From Dokdonella_A sp937902695 (GTDB lineage Bacteria; Pseudomonadota; Gammaproteobacteria; Xanthomonadales; Rhodanobacteraceae), in the NCBI GenBank assembly GCA_048498135.1, contig JBEHYO010000006.1, forward strand, positions 1 to 64,000: a DNA stretch of 64,000 nucleotides, read 5' to 3'. Within the stretch, counting starts at the first letter, position 1; each line of letters begins with the position of its first letter. A program made the translations under genes and the position numbers. This document shows, one piece after another, positions 41,184 to 51,049 of the stretch. Under the pieces are notes generated by a model. That model did no database searches. It saw only the letters and a list, made by a program, of their open reading frames with translations, and was not told where the DNA came from.

Positions 41184-42740
41184 TCAGTTCGGCGCCGCGG
41201 CCGGCGTCGCCTGCGCGAGCGCCGGCGCCTTGCCTTCGTTCCAGCCGCCGCCGAGCGACGCATACAGCGCCGCCGTGTCGGACAGGCGCGCCGCACGCGC
41301 CTGGATCAGGCCGATCCGCGCCTGCTGATACTGGCGCGTCGCGTCGAGCACCTGCAGGTAGCTCGCCGCGCCTTCCTTGTACTGGATGTTGACCAGACCG
41401 AGGCTCTGCTTCGCGGACTGTTCCGCGTCGTACTGCGCGTGCAGGTTTTCGGCGTCGAGCTCGAGCGCATGGAGGCTGTCGGCGACATTCTGGAACGCAC
41501 CGAGCACGGTCGTCTGGTAGTCGGCGGCCGCCTTCTCCAAGCCCGCTTCGGCCGCGCGCTTCTCGGCGCGCAGCGTGCCGCCGTGAAAGAGCGGCTGCAG
41601 CAGGCCGGCGCCGAGGCTCCAAACCTGCGTGCCGCCGGAGAAGAGATCGCCCGTGTGCAGGGCCTGCGAGCCGTAGCTGCCCGAGAGCGTGATCTGCGGC
41701 AGCAGGTTCGCCGTCGCAACGCCGACTTGCGCGGTCGCCTGATGGAGCTGCGATTCGGCCGCGCGGATGTCGGGACGCTGGCGCACGAGGTCCGACGGCA
41801 GCGTGACCGGCACTTCGCGCGGCAGCGTCAAACCGTCGAGGTCGAGATCGGCCAGCGTGACCTCGGCCGGAAACTGGCCGAGATAGACCGCGAGCTGCGT
41901 CTGCGTGCGCGCGAGCTGCTGGCGCAGCGGCGGCAATTGCGCACGGACCGTCGCCACCTGGGTGCGGATCACGAGCACGTCGGCCAGCGACTTGGCGCCG
42001 ATCTCGTGCTGGCGCTCGACGAGCTTGAGGTTCTCTTCGTACGCCGCGCTGATCTCTTCGGTCGCCTCGATCTGGCCGCGGAGCGACGCTTCGAGAAAGC
42101 TCGTCGCGACGACGTTCGCCGCCAGCGTGAGGTACGTCCCCTCGAGCTGATATTGCTGGAAATCGGCGATGGCCGCTTGCGCCTCGATGCCGCGGCGGAT
42201 GCCGCCGAAGAGGTCGAGCGTGTAGTTGATGTTGACGCCGGCCGTGTAGACGTTGAACACCGACTGGCCGGGCGCGAGCTGGCCGAAGGAGTTGGCGTTG
42301 CCGCGCTGCGCGCCGACATTCGCGTCCACGCTCGGGAAGAGGCCGCCGTTGGCCGCGCTGACGTTTTCCTGCGCCTGCTTCAATGCCGCCTGCGCCGACG
42401 CGATCGTCGGGCTGTGGGCCAGCGCCTGTTCGACGCGACGATCGATCTCCTCGCTGGCGAACGTGGTCCACCACCGCTCGGGCACCGGCTGCCCTTCAAG
42501 GAACTTCTGCGCATCGCCGGTCGGCGCGTCGGTCGCCGTCGTGGCCTCGGGCAGCTTGTCGGCCGTGTACGCGGGCACCGCAGGCGCATCGGGTGCACGG
42601 AAGTTCGGCCCGACCGCGCAACCCGCGAGGGCGGCGGCGATGATGAGCGCGCAGAGCGGACGAAGGCGCAGACGCAGCGTCAGTCCGGCCGTCGCGGCAC
42701 TCGCGGCGTGCGAGCGCCGAAGGCCTCGAATCCTTTTCAT
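41184..42740 (-). CDS. outer-membrane efflux lipoprotein (OprM/NodT family)
   Basis: 518 residues. The signal peptide ends in lipobox LAGC (IIAAALAGCAVGPNFRAPD), giving the lipoprotein start typical of OprM/NodT. Two repeats of the TolC fold follow: long coiled segments such as IASAQAALKQAQENVSAANG and the second repeat starting near VRQRPDIRAAESQLHQATAQ. It forms the trimeric exit duct of the RND system. An upstream TTG in frame at 42773 falls in the promoter -10, so ATG 42740 is used. It is the first gene of the efflux operon, which is unusual since the outer-membrane gene is more often last. Confidence 0.93.
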   Translation of the reverse strand: MKRIRGLRRSHAASAATAGLTLRLRLRPLCALIIAAALAGCAVGPNFRAPDAPAVPAYTADKLPEATTATDAPTGDAQKFLEGQPVPERWWTTFASEEIDRRVEQALAHSPTIASAQAALKQAQENVSAANGGLFPSVDANVGAQRGNANSFGQLAPGQSVFNVYTAGVNINYTLDLFGGIRRGIEAQAAIADFQQYQLEGTYLTLAANVVATSFLEASLRGQIEATEEISAAYEENLKLVERQHEIGAKSLADVLVIRTQVATVRAQLPPLRQQLARTQTQLAVYLGQFPAEVTLADLDLDGLTLPREVPVTLPSDLVRQRPDIRAAESQLHQATAQVGVATANLLPQITLSGSYGSQALHTGDLFSGGTQVWSLGAGLLQPLFHGGTLRAEKRAAEAGLEKAAADYQTTVLGAFQNVADSLHALELDAENLHAQYDAEQSAKQSLGLVNIQYKEGAASYLQVLDATRQYQQARIGLIQARAARLSDTAALYASLGGGWNEGKAPALAQATPAAAPN

Positions 42741-42772
42741 GAGCCGTTCCCAAAACTGAACTTGTGAGTACA

Positions 42773-42801
42773 ATAATAAACGGGCGGTGCGGCCCGTTCA
42801 A
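42773..42801 (-). promoter_or_regulatory. strong promoter of the RND efflux operon
   Basis: On the minus strand, TTGAAC (42801-42796) and TATTAT (42778-42773) are 17 bp apart in a GC-rich background. Transcription would start about 25 nt before the ATG at 42740. Confidence 0.7.
42779..42798. promoter_or_regulatory. inverted-repeat operator inside the RND promoter
   Basis: AACGGGC-GGTGCG-GCCCGTT is a perfect 7-bp inverted repeat filling the spacer between the -35 and -10 boxes. That is where TetR- or MarR-type repressors of efflux operons commonly bind. No regulator gene is adjacent. A second, shorter repeat (TTGT-ACTC-ACAA) lies just downstream. Confidence 0.55.
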
Positions 42802-42900
42802 GAGTGCCGAGTTCGGTTCGGCCGGAGGGACGCACACCTTAGCGTCGGTCAGCGGCCCGAACAATGGACAGATGTCATGCCGCGCGGGTCCTGATCGGCA

Positions 42901-43890
<990 letters not shown>

Positions 43891-44002
43891 CGTGGGCTCC
43901 GCGCGGGGTGAAGCGTTCTAGCTGGGCGCGCGGCGGCGTTTCACAAGGGCCGCGTGATTGCTGCATCGCGTTGCGGGCTCAGCCTCCGCAGCGCAGGCTG
44001 CA

Positions 44003-45469
44003 TCAAAGGGCACCGTAGGCGGGACAGTCCGGCGTGCCCTGCGCCGCGACGGCGTAGCCGCGCACGTCGTCGAGGCGCTTGTAGGTGACCGTATCGCCCG
44101 CGAGCACCTCTTCGAGGCGCGGCCAGCTCCCGGCGTTGACGAGCAGCACGCGGCAGCCTTCGTGCTCGCTCATTTCGCTGGCGATGTCCTGCGCATGCGA
44201 GTTCGGCGCATCGCCCGGCAGCTCCAGACGCTCGATCTCGGCGCCGAGATAGAAGCGCAGGCCATAGCGCGGATCGCTCTCGACGAATGCGACTTCATCG
44301 GGCCTGGCCGGCAATTCCTTCATCAGCGCGGCTGCGAGCGCGCGGTCGTCGACCGGCACGTCGAAAAACGCGGGCGCAGCGCGCGCGAGCACGAGGAACA
44401 CGCACCATGCGGCGATCGCGATGCGCGTCCCGACGCGGCGGAGGTCGAGCGGCGCGAGCGCACGTGCCGCGATGATCGCGAGCGGCACGAACAGCGGCAG
44501 GAGATACAGCGGCAGGCGCGAGCGCGCCAGCATGAAGACGACGATCGGCAGCAGCCAGCACGCGAGCAGCCGCGTATCCGCGTCCGTGCGCAGATCCCGC
44601 ATCAGCGTGCCGCGCCCGCGCCACCATGTCCCGACGAGCAGCGGCAGCCACGGCAGCATGCCGAACACGACGGTCGGCACGTAGACCTTGAGCGCGCCGT
44701 ACCACTCGGCGTTGCGGTGCATCTTGTCGCTGGCGACGCGGTTGACGACTTCCTCGACGAGGAAGTAACGCAGCACGCCGGGCTCGCGCAGCGCCACCAC
44801 GGCGTACCACGTGCCGCCGACGACGAGGAACACCAGCAGCGCATCCCACGCAACGAGCCGCCGGAGCCCCGCGCCGCGCGCGGTCAGGAACGCGAACACC
44901 GCGCTCGCGCCGAGCATCAGGAGGCCCGGCGGACCTTTCGTCATGAACGCGAGGCCGGCGGCGAGCCACAGCACCAACCGCGCCCGGCGCTCATCGCGCG
45001 GCGTCGCCGCGTACCAGAGCGCGACGAATGCCGCGGCCTGCAGCGTTTCCCAGAGCGTCAGCAAGGTGTCGGTCGTGACGAGATTCGCGGCCAGCGGCGG
45101 AAACGCGAACGTCGCGTAGGTCAGCGCCGGCAGCCACGGCTGCGAGGGCACGAAGCGCCGCCCGAGCCGCATCATCAGCAGGATCGTTCCCGCGAAAGCG
45201 AGCGCGCCCGGCAGGCGCGCGGCAAGCTCGCTGCGGCCGAAGACGGCGACGCTGGCCGCGACGCTCCAGTAGGTGAGCGGCGGCTTCGCCCAGTGCTCGA
45301 CCTCGCGATGCAGCATCGGCCTCAGCCAGTCGCCGCTGTCGAGCATGTTGAGCGCGACGTTGGTGTAGCGGCCCTCGTCCGGCGAATACAGCCCGCGAGT
45401 GCCCTGGAACGCGATCGCATAGACGAGCACGGCGAGCACGATGAGCCAGCGTTGCGTGGTCGCGGTCAT
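44003..45469 (-). CDS. ArnT-like glycosyltransferase (GT83/PMT family), membrane protein
   Basis: 488 residues with about eleven hydrophobic helices. The first periplasmic loop has the PMT/ArnT pattern GLYSPDEGRYTNVALNML, with the conserved acidic pair, and HREVEHWAKPPLTYWSVAAS. The C-terminal ~130 residues are soluble. Such enzymes transfer a sugar from an undecaprenyl-phosphate carrier to lipid A or another envelope acceptor. The true donor and acceptor are unknown, and no arn pathway genes are present. The start overlaps the zapE stop by 4 bp, making it the last gene of a coupled operon. Confidence 0.87.
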   Translation of the reverse strand: MTATTQRWLIVLAVLVYAIAFQGTRGLYSPDEGRYTNVALNMLDSGDWLRPMLHREVEHWAKPPLTYWSVAASVAVFGRSELAARLPGALAFAGTILLMMRLGRRFVPSQPWLPALTYATFAFPPLAANLVTTDTLLTLWETLQAAAFVALWYAATPRDERRARLVLWLAAGLAFMTKGPPGLLMLGASAVFAFLTARGAGLRRLVAWDALLVFLVVGGTWYAVVALREPGVLRYFLVEEVVNRVASDKMHRNAEWYGALKVYVPTVVFGMLPWLPLLVGTWWRGRGTLMRDLRTDADTRLLACWLLPIVVFMLARSRLPLYLLPLFVPLAIIAARALAPLDLRRVGTRIAIAAWCVFLVLARAAPAFFDVPVDDRALAAALMKELPARPDEVAFVESDPRYGLRFYLGAEIERLELPGDAPNSHAQDIASEMSEHEGCRVLLVNAGSWPRLEEVLAGDTVTYKRLDDVRGYAVAAQGTPDCPAYGAL

Positions 45470-46566
45470 GCCCGGTGTTCCCGCGCGAGATATTCCTCGC
45501 TCTGCATTTCGATCAGGCGCGATTCGGTGCGCGCGAACTCCGCGCGCAGGCGCTCGCCATCATACAGATCGATCGCGGGCGCCGCGGCCGAGACGACGAG
45601 GTTGACGCCGCGGTCGTAGAGCTCGTCGACGAGCTCGATGAACCGCCGCGCGGCGTCCTCCATCAGCGGCGTGAACTGCGGGACGTTCGAAACGAGGATC
45701 GTGTGGTAGGCGCGTGCGAGATCGATGTAGTCCGCCACGCCGCGCGGCCCCTCGCAGAGCGCCGGGAACGCGAACCACGCCGCGCCGTCGGCTTCGAGCC
45801 GCGCCGGGATCGGGCGGTCGTTGACGATGAGGTCGACGTCGCGCCGCGCGGCCGAATGGGCGACGCGGTTGAAGATCGCACGCATCGCGCGATCAGCCTC
45901 GGCGCCGGGCGGCGTGTAGTAGACGGGTGCCTGCCTGAGCGCGCGCAGGCGCCAGTCGTGCGGCGATTCCAGCGCAATGATGGCGCAGTGCTGCTCGATC
46001 AGCGCGATCGCGGGCAAGAACCGCTCGCGCTGCAGTCCGTCCCTGTAGAGACTCGACGGCTTCGTGTTCGACGTGGTCACGAGCACGGCGCCGCGCGCGA
46101 ACAACGCGCGGAGCAGGTTGCCGAGGATCATCGCATCGCCGATGTCGCCGACGAAGAACTCGTCGAGCACGAGCACGCGCGATTCGCCCGCGATGCGCGC
46201 GGCGACGTGCTCGAGCGGATTCGCGCGGCCTTCGAGCGCTTTCAGCGACGCGCGCACGTCCTGCATGAAGCGATGGAAATGCGTGCGCCGCTTCGACGTG
46301 CCCGGCAAGGCGTCGTAGAAGAGATCGCAAAGGAACGTCTTGCCGCGGCCGACCGGCCCGTGAAGATAGATGCCGCGCGGCGCCGCGATGCGGCCGCGCA
46401 GGCGCTGCCAGAAACCCGGCGCGGGCGCTTCGACGAGCTCGCGCCACAGGCGATCGAGCGCGACGAGCGCCGCGCGCTGCGCCGGATCGTCCTGCCATCC
46501 GCCCGCGGCGATGCCCGCGACGTAGCGCTCGCCGGGCGAGCGCACGATGTCGGCGCGACCGCTCAC
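45466..46566 (-). CDS. zapE: cell division ATPase ZapE (AFG1 family)
   Basis: 366 residues from a GTG at 46566. The Walker A is GIYLHGPVGRGKTFLCDLF, Walker B VLVLDEFFVGDIGDAM, and the sensor region VTTSNTKPSSLYRDGLQRERF is typical of AFG1/ZapE. An AFG1-type C-terminal part follows (AWFAFPALCEGPRGVADYI). ZapE interacts with FtsZ during late division in E. coli. The GTG is chosen because its GTGA overlaps the stop of the upstream hydrolase, and family resemblance starts shortly after. Its stop overlaps the start of the glycosyltransferase. Confidence 0.92.
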   Translation of the reverse strand: MSGRADIVRSPGERYVAGIAAGGWQDDPAQRAALVALDRLWRELVEAPAPGFWQRLRGRIAAPRGIYLHGPVGRGKTFLCDLFYDALPGTSKRRTHFHRFMQDVRASLKALEGRANPLEHVAARIAGESRVLVLDEFFVGDIGDAMILGNLLRALFARGAVLVTTSNTKPSSLYRDGLQRERFLPAIALIEQHCAIIALESPHDWRLRALRQAPVYYTPPGAEADRAMRAIFNRVAHSAARRDVDLIVNDRPIPARLEADGAAWFAFPALCEGPRGVADYIDLARAYHTILVSNVPQFTPLMEDAARRFIELVDELYDRGVNLVVSAAAPAIDLYDGERLRAEFARTESRLIEMQSEEYLAREHRA

Positions 46567-47252
46567 CCCGCCGCTGCGGCCGGCGGCGGCAGATTGTCGC
46601 GGACGCCGTTTCGCACCGCGCCGCGAAGATCGATCAGGCGCCGGTGGAAGAAGTGCCCGGCCTCGGCCATGCGCAGGAACGTCGGCGCCGGCGTCTGCTG
46701 CGCGGCCCATTCGGCAACGGCCGCGGGATCGACGATGTCGTCGTCGCCGCCCTGCACGATCAGCACCGGACACTGCGGCCACTCGATGCCGGAGAAATCC
46801 CAGCGGCCGACCGGCGGTGCGACCAGGACCAGCTGCTGCGGCGCAAGCCGCGCCGCGGCGCGCAGCGCCACGTAGCTGCCGAACGAAAAGCCGGCGAGCC
46901 AGAGCGCGGCCCCCGGCTTTTCGCGCCGCACCCACTCGGCGACGGCGGCGAGATCGTCGGTTTCGCCGCGCCCTTCGTCGTGCACGCCTTCGGAGCGGCC
47001 GACGCCGCGGAAATTGAAGCGCACCGTCGCAAGGCCCAGCTCGCCGAGTGCGCGGTCGAGCGTCGTCACGACCTTGTTGAACATCGTGCCGCCCTGCAGC
47101 GGATGCGGATGGGCGATGACGGCGACGCCGTTGCGCGCGTCCTGCGCCGGCACGCTGACGGCGATTTCGATCGCGCCGGCGGCGCCCGGCAAGAGGAGGC
47201 TCGCGGCCTCCGCCGGAAACGGCGGTGCCGATGCGGTGTCGCGGGATTTCAT
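46563..47252 (-). CDS. alpha/beta hydrolase (YsgA/KANL3-like small hydrolase)
   Basis: 229 residues. The HPHPLQGGTMFNKVV motif and FNFRGVGRSEGVHDEG loop mark a well-defined family of small alpha/beta hydrolases. The nucleophile elbow is LAGFSFGSYVAL (Ser), the acid is in VQGGDDDIVDP and the histidine in EAGHFFHRRL. The substrate is unknown, probably an ester or thioester. It is the first gene of a coupled operon with zapE and the glycosyltransferase gene, and is divergent from the ACP phosphodiesterase gene 47 bp away. Confidence 0.88.
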   Translation of the reverse strand: MKSRDTASAPPFPAEAASLLLPGAAGAIEIAVSVPAQDARNGVAVIAHPHPLQGGTMFNKVVTTLDRALGELGLATVRFNFRGVGRSEGVHDEGRGETDDLAAVAEWVRREKPGAALWLAGFSFGSYVALRAAARLAPQQLVLVAPPVGRWDFSGIEWPQCPVLIVQGGDDDIVDPAAVAEWAAQQTPAPTFLRMAEAGHFFHRRLIDLRGAVRNGVRDNLPPPAAAAG

Positions 47253-47299
47253 CCGGACAATGATAGCGTCTCCGGCAAATCGTCCGCGGACGCGAACCG

Positions 47300-47899
47300 A
47301 TGAACCTGCTCGCCCACGCCCTGCTCGCTTCGCCCGATGCCGAACTCATGCTCGGCAGCCTGATCGGCGATTCCGTGCGCGGCCGCATCGATCCCGCGCT
47401 GCCGCCGAACGTGCGCGCCGGCGTCGCGCTGCATCGCGCGATCGACGCGTACACCGATTCGCACGCGGACGTCGCCGCGGCCCGCGCGCTGTTCGTGCCG
47501 CCGTTCCGGCGTTATGCCGGTATCCTGCTCGACGTCTGGTTCGATCATCTGCTCGCGCGGCAGTGGGCGCGCTTCGGCGCGGAGGATCTCGATGCGTTTT
47601 CCGATCGCGTGCGCGACCTGCTCGCGATCCATGCCGAGCTCGTCCCCGAGCGCATGCAGGGGTTTGTCGCCTATCTCGGCGCGAACGGCCTGCCGGCCGC
47701 GTATCGCGACGTCGCCGCGATCGGCCACGCGCTCGGCGGCATGTCGCGGCGGCTGAAGCGCGCGAATCCGCTCGGCGAGGCGCTGCCCGTGCTCGTCGCG
47801 CTGCACGCACCGCTGCAGGACTGCTTCGATGCGTTCTTTCCGGCGTTGCGCAATTTCGCGGACGTGGAGCGGATCCGGCTCACCGATTCCGGGCGCTAG
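47300..47899 (+). CDS. acpH: acyl carrier protein phosphodiesterase (AcpH)
   Basis: 199 residues. The family start MNLLAHALLASPDAELMLGS is almost diagnostic (AcpH/DUF479), with the HD-like histidines and aspartates in LIGDSVRGR, GVALHRAIDAYTDSH and DVWFDHLLAR. It removes the 4'-phosphopantetheine arm from holo-ACP. It is a single gene followed by a palindromic terminator; divergent promoters must fit within 47 bp between it and the hydrolase operon. Confidence 0.9.
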   Translation: MNLLAHALLASPDAELMLGSLIGDSVRGRIDPALPPNVRAGVALHRAIDAYTDSHADVAAARALFVPPFRRYAGILLDVWFDHLLARQWARFGAEDLDAFSDRVRDLLAIHAELVPERMQGFVAYLGANGLPAAYRDVAAIGHALGGMSRRLKRANPLGEALPVLVALHAPLQDCFDAFFPALRNFADVERIRLTDSGR

Positions 47900-47907
47900 A
47901 AACGGAA

Positions 47908-47927
47908 ACGCCGCCCGCGGGCGGCGT
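47908..47927. terminator. palindromic terminator between acpH and cytochrome c5
   Basis: ACGCCGCCCGCGGGCGGCGT is a perfect 20-bp palindrome between convergent genes. On the minus strand it is followed by T-rich sequence (TTCCGTTTCT), favouring termination of the cytochrome transcript. Confidence 0.6.
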
Positions 47928-47947
47928 CCTCGAGCGACTGCGGCGAG

Positions 47948-48478
47948 TCATTTCACCTGGCTGACGATCCAGGTGACGGTCGCCTTGATCTGCTCGTCGG
48001 TCAGCGCAGGGTTGCCGCCCTTCGGCGGCATGACGCCGCTCTTGCCGGTGAAGCCTTCGGTGGCGTGCTTGACGAGCGTGTCGAGACCCTGGGCGACGCG
48101 CGGCGCCCAGGCCGCCTTGTCGCTGATCTTCGGCGCGCCGCCGGCGCCGGTCTCGTGGCAGGTCTTGCAGAGATTGCCGAAGATCGTCGCGCCGTCGGTC
48201 GTGCCGCCATACGCGACCTGCGAGGCCGCGGCCGCCTTGGCCGCGTCCTGCGCCGCCTGCATGGCCGCGCGACCCGTGTCGCCCGCGTAGACCGCGCCGA
48301 CCGGCGCGATGCGGTCGTTGACCGCCGCCGCGGCCTTCGGGCTCTGCTCGGGCGGATGGCTCGCATAGATGTGCGCGCCGAGCGCCATCAGGAGGATCGC
48401 GACGATCGCAAGGAAGCCGATCAGCATCGCGAAGTGCTTGAGGAAGATGCGGTCGGTTGAAGTGACGGGGTTGCTCAC
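47948..48478 (-). CDS. membrane-anchored cytochrome c5 family protein
   Basis: 176 residues from a GTG at 48478 (AGAGG 8 nt upstream). One N-terminal membrane helix (LIGFLAIVAILLMALGAHIY) anchors it to the inner membrane. An Ala-rich linker precedes a single haem c domain with NLCKTCHETGAGGAPKI (CXXCH) and the distal methionine in SGVMPPKGGNPALT. It likely passes electrons to a terminal oxidase. A GTG seven codons earlier is possible. It lies just downstream of the tRNA-Arg gene on the same strand. Confidence 0.9.
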   Translation of the reverse strand: MSNPVTSTDRIFLKHFAMLIGFLAIVAILLMALGAHIYASHPPEQSPKAAAAVNDRIAPVGAVYAGDTGRAAMQAAQDAAKAAAASQVAYGGTTDGATIFGNLCKTCHETGAGGAPKISDKAAWAPRVAQGLDTLVKHATEGFTGKSGVMPPKGGNPALTDEQIKATVTWIVSQVK

Positions 48479-48539
48479 GAAGACACCTCTGCGATCCACC
48501 GGCAGGCCGGTCGCTGGAAAGACTCGAAATTATAGGAGA

Positions 48540-48616
48540 TGGCGCGCTCGGCGGGATTCGAACCCACGACCCCAGCCTTCGGAGGGCTGTACTCTATCCA
48601 GCTGAGCTACGAGCGC
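48540..48616 (-). tRNA. tRNA-Arg (anticodon CCG)
   Basis: The minus strand folds as a complete cloverleaf: acceptor GCGCTCG/CGAGCGC, D arm GCTC...GAGT, anticodon stem CAGCC/GGCTG with loop CTCCGAA (anticodon CCG, codon CGG), and T arm with GTTCGAATC. The CCA end is encoded (48542-48540). It is 77 nt long. Confidence 0.96.
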
Positions 48617-48674
48617 GTGGCGCGGATTTTCGCACGGAACCCCCGGCGAGGGCACGCGGGCTGGCACGGACGCG

Positions 48675-49352
48675 TCACCAGAGGCCCGGAATCAGGCGCC
48701 AGCGCACGGTTTCGCAGTAGGCGTCATATCCCGGCAATGATTCGCGCAAGTGGCGCTCTTCGTCGACCAGGCGCACAGCGACCGTGGCCGACATCAGGAC
48801 CGCCGGGACGAGCGCCCACGGCGAGCCGAGCGCGAACGGCGTCGCGAGGAACCAGAGGATGCTCGCCGAATACATCGGGTGACGCACGATCGCGTAGGGC
48901 CCGGTCGTGACGACGCGCTGTCCCGTCTCGACCGTCACGGTGCTCGCCGCGAACGTATTCGCCTTGAACGCGACGAACGTCAACGCGAGGCCGACGAGCA
49001 CGACCGCGTCCGCGATGAAGACGACGAGCGCCGGCACGGACGCACCGCGCACCCGATGCTCGACGCCGGCCACGACGAACGTCGCGGCGTAGAGCAATCC
49101 GCCGATGCCCTGGATGATTTTCTGGCTCCCGAGCGGCTCCGCCGCGGCGCCGACGTCGAGCCTGCGCCGCATCAGCGCCGGATCGCGCTTCAGGAAATAG
49201 AGTGCTGTCGAAGGCGCGGCCGCCGTCGAAAGCGTCCAATAGAGCCACGCCTGCCAGTACGCGGGCGTCCATGCCGGCACGAACAGCATCAATGCCAGCG
49301 CAGCTTGCATGCGCGCGATGCCCGCGAGCGTTTTTCCCGTCAGCTCGTTCAC
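48675..49352 (-). CDS. isoprenylcysteine carboxyl methyltransferase-like membrane protein
   Basis: 225 residues with about five hydrophobic helices. The C-terminal SAM-binding motif of the ICMT/PEMT family is clear: RVVTTGPYAIVRHPMYSASI, followed by the E-E pair in VDEERHLRESLPGYDAYCE. In bacteria these proteins methylate small hydrophobic or lipid substrates, mostly unknown. It lies 58 bp upstream of tRNA-Arg on the same strand. Confidence 0.88.
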   Translation of the reverse strand: MNELTGKTLAGIARMQAALALMLFVPAWTPAYWQAWLYWTLSTAAAPSTALYFLKRDPALMRRRLDVGAAAEPLGSQKIIQGIGGLLYAATFVVAGVEHRVRGASVPALVVFIADAVVLVGLALTFVAFKANTFAASTVTVETGQRVVTTGPYAIVRHPMYSASILWFLATPFALGSPWALVPAVLMSATVAVRLVDEERHLRESLPGYDAYCETVRWRLIPGLW

Positions 49353-49433
49353 CAGCGAATTTCAGCAGCGCGCGCCGCGGAGTTACAGGGCGTGCGCGAC
49401 ACTCGATGCGGGCATCCGCCTGCGAATCGAAGC

Positions 49434-50861
49434 TCAATTGAGCTTGCTGTGACGGATTCCGTAGCCGAAGTAGACGACGAGCCCGATCGCGACCCAGAGC
49501 ACGAACACCATCCAGGTGATCAGCGCGAGCTCGGAGAGCAGCCAGATCGAGAAAGCGATGCCGATCAGCGGGATCCACGGCACGAGCGGCGTGCGGAACG
49601 CGCGCGGGAGGTCCGGCTTGCGCACGCGCAGCAGGATCACCGACGCGCAGATCACGATGAACGCCGACAGCACGCCGATGTTGACGAGCTTGGCGACCTC
49701 GCCGAGCGGGAACAATCCGGCGACGACGGCCGTGAAGACGCCGAGCACGATCGTCGGCCGGTGCGGCGTGCCGTACGTCGGGTGCACCTTCGCGAACCAG
49801 CCCGGCAGCAGCCCGTCGCGCGACAGCGCAAACCAGATCCGCGCCGCGCCGAGCATGAATGCGAAGAGCACGCTCGCGATGCCGACCACGGCCGAGGCCG
49901 AGATCACCGCCGCAATCCAGCCGAGCCCGCGCGCCTTGAACGCATCGGCGACCGGCGCATCGGTGTTGAGCTGCTCGTAGTGCACCATGCCGGTCAGGAT
50001 CAGCGAGACGGCGAGATAGAAGGCCATCGAGACGCCGAGCGAGAGCAGCACCGCGCGCGGCAGGTCGCGCTGCGGATTCTTCGATTCCTCGGCTGCCGTC
50101 GTCAGCGTGTCGTAGCCGAACACCGCGAAGAAGACGACCGCGGCGGCCGTCGCGACGCCCTTGAAGCCGAAGTGCCCGACGCCGTCCGCGCCGACGACGC
50201 GCTCGGGGATGAACGGATGCCAGTTCGCCGTATCGACGAAGAAGATGCCGACGCCGATGACGATCACGACCGCGAGCACCTTGATCGCGACGATCAGCGT
50301 GTTGAAGCGCGCGCCCCATTCGGTGCGCATGACGAGCAGCGCGGCAACCGCGAGCGTGACGAGCGCGGCGATGACGTTGAATACGCGCCCCTCGCCGGTG
50401 CCCATCGCGCCTTGCGCCCATACCGGCAGTTGGATGTTCGCGGCGCCGAGCAGCGACTGCACGTAGCCGGACCAGCCGATCGCGACGACCGCGACGATCA
50501 ACGCGTATTCCAGCAGGAGATCCCAGCCGATCAGCCAGGCGATGAACTCGCCGAGCGTCGCATAGCCGTACGTGTAGGCGCTGCCGGTGACCGGGATCAG
50601 CCCCGCGAACTCGGCATAGCAGAGCGCCGCCGCGCCGCTCGCGATGCCGGCGATCAGGAACGAGAGCGCAACCGCCGGTCCCGCGTTGACCGCCGCCTGC
50701 TGCCCGGCGAGCACGAACACGCCGACGCCGATGATGCCGCCGATGCCGATCGCGGTGAGCTGCCAGATGCCGAGCACGCGGCGGAAATCGCGCCGCTCGC
50801 CGACCTCGCGCTGCATCTGTTCGATCGGCTTGTGGCGCGTCAGCTTGGCGAGAAGGCTCAT
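49434..50861 (-). CDS. APC family amino acid permease (CAT/YfnA-like)
   Basis: 475 residues from the ATG at 50861 (GGGGA ribosome-binding site). About 12 helices; the first has the APC substrate-binding motif LTAIGIGGIIGVGVFVLAGQ. The fragments VFFAVFGYDTLTTAAEESKNPQRDLP and ALSRDGLLPGWFAKVHPTYGTP fit the cationic amino acid transporter (CAT) subfamily. It imports amino acids across the inner membrane; the exact substrate is unknown. A single gene. Confidence 0.92.
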   Translation of the reverse strand: MSLLAKLTRHKPIEQMQREVGERRDFRRVLGIWQLTAIGIGGIIGVGVFVLAGQQAAVNAGPAVALSFLIAGIASGAAALCYAEFAGLIPVTGSAYTYGYATLGEFIAWLIGWDLLLEYALIVAVVAIGWSGYVQSLLGAANIQLPVWAQGAMGTGEGRVFNVIAALVTLAVAALLVMRTEWGARFNTLIVAIKVLAVVIVIGVGIFFVDTANWHPFIPERVVGADGVGHFGFKGVATAAAVVFFAVFGYDTLTTAAEESKNPQRDLPRAVLLSLGVSMAFYLAVSLILTGMVHYEQLNTDAPVADAFKARGLGWIAAVISASAVVGIASVLFAFMLGAARIWFALSRDGLLPGWFAKVHPTYGTPHRPTIVLGVFTAVVAGLFPLGEVAKLVNIGVLSAFIVICASVILLRVRKPDLPRAFRTPLVPWIPLIGIAFSIWLLSELALITWMVFVLWVAIGLVVYFGYGIRHSKLN

Positions 50862-51031
50862 GCGGGTCCCCTTCGGACGAGCGGCGATCATAGCGGTTCG
50901 CGCCGCGATCACGAGCGGCGGTGCAGCACGGCGCACGCGCATCGCCATCCGCCGACATGAATGCAGTCGCCGTTCCTACGCCGACGCGGGTCATATGGAT
51001 TTGCCCGTCGCCGGCCTCCGTGCGAGAATCA

Positions 51032-51047
51032 CATTACCGAGGTAATG
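51032..51047. promoter_or_regulatory. palindromic operator in front of the antitoxin gene
   Basis: CATTACC-GA-GGTAATG is a perfect 7-bp inverted repeat ending 2 bp before the antitoxin ATG. A candidate promoter, TTGCCC (51001-51006) and GAGAAT (51024-51029) with 17-bp spacing, would start within it. Antitoxins of this type usually repress their own operon by binding such a site. Confidence 0.65.
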
Positions 51048-51049
51048 CC

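Noticed and set aside
42741..42773. TTG at 42773 as start of the outer-membrane efflux gene.
   Set aside because: It overlaps the proposed -10 box, and the signal peptide and lipobox are placed normally from the ATG at 42740.
48750..50960. Long open frame antisense to the permease and methyltransferase genes (over 700 codons).
   Set aside because: It is made of Arg, Asp, Glu, His repeats typical of the reverse complement of GC-rich genes, has no family resemblance, and lies opposite two well-recognised genes.
50862..51031. Mobile element boundary next to the vapBC module.
   Set aside because: No repeats, integrase or tRNA end were found; base composition does not change.
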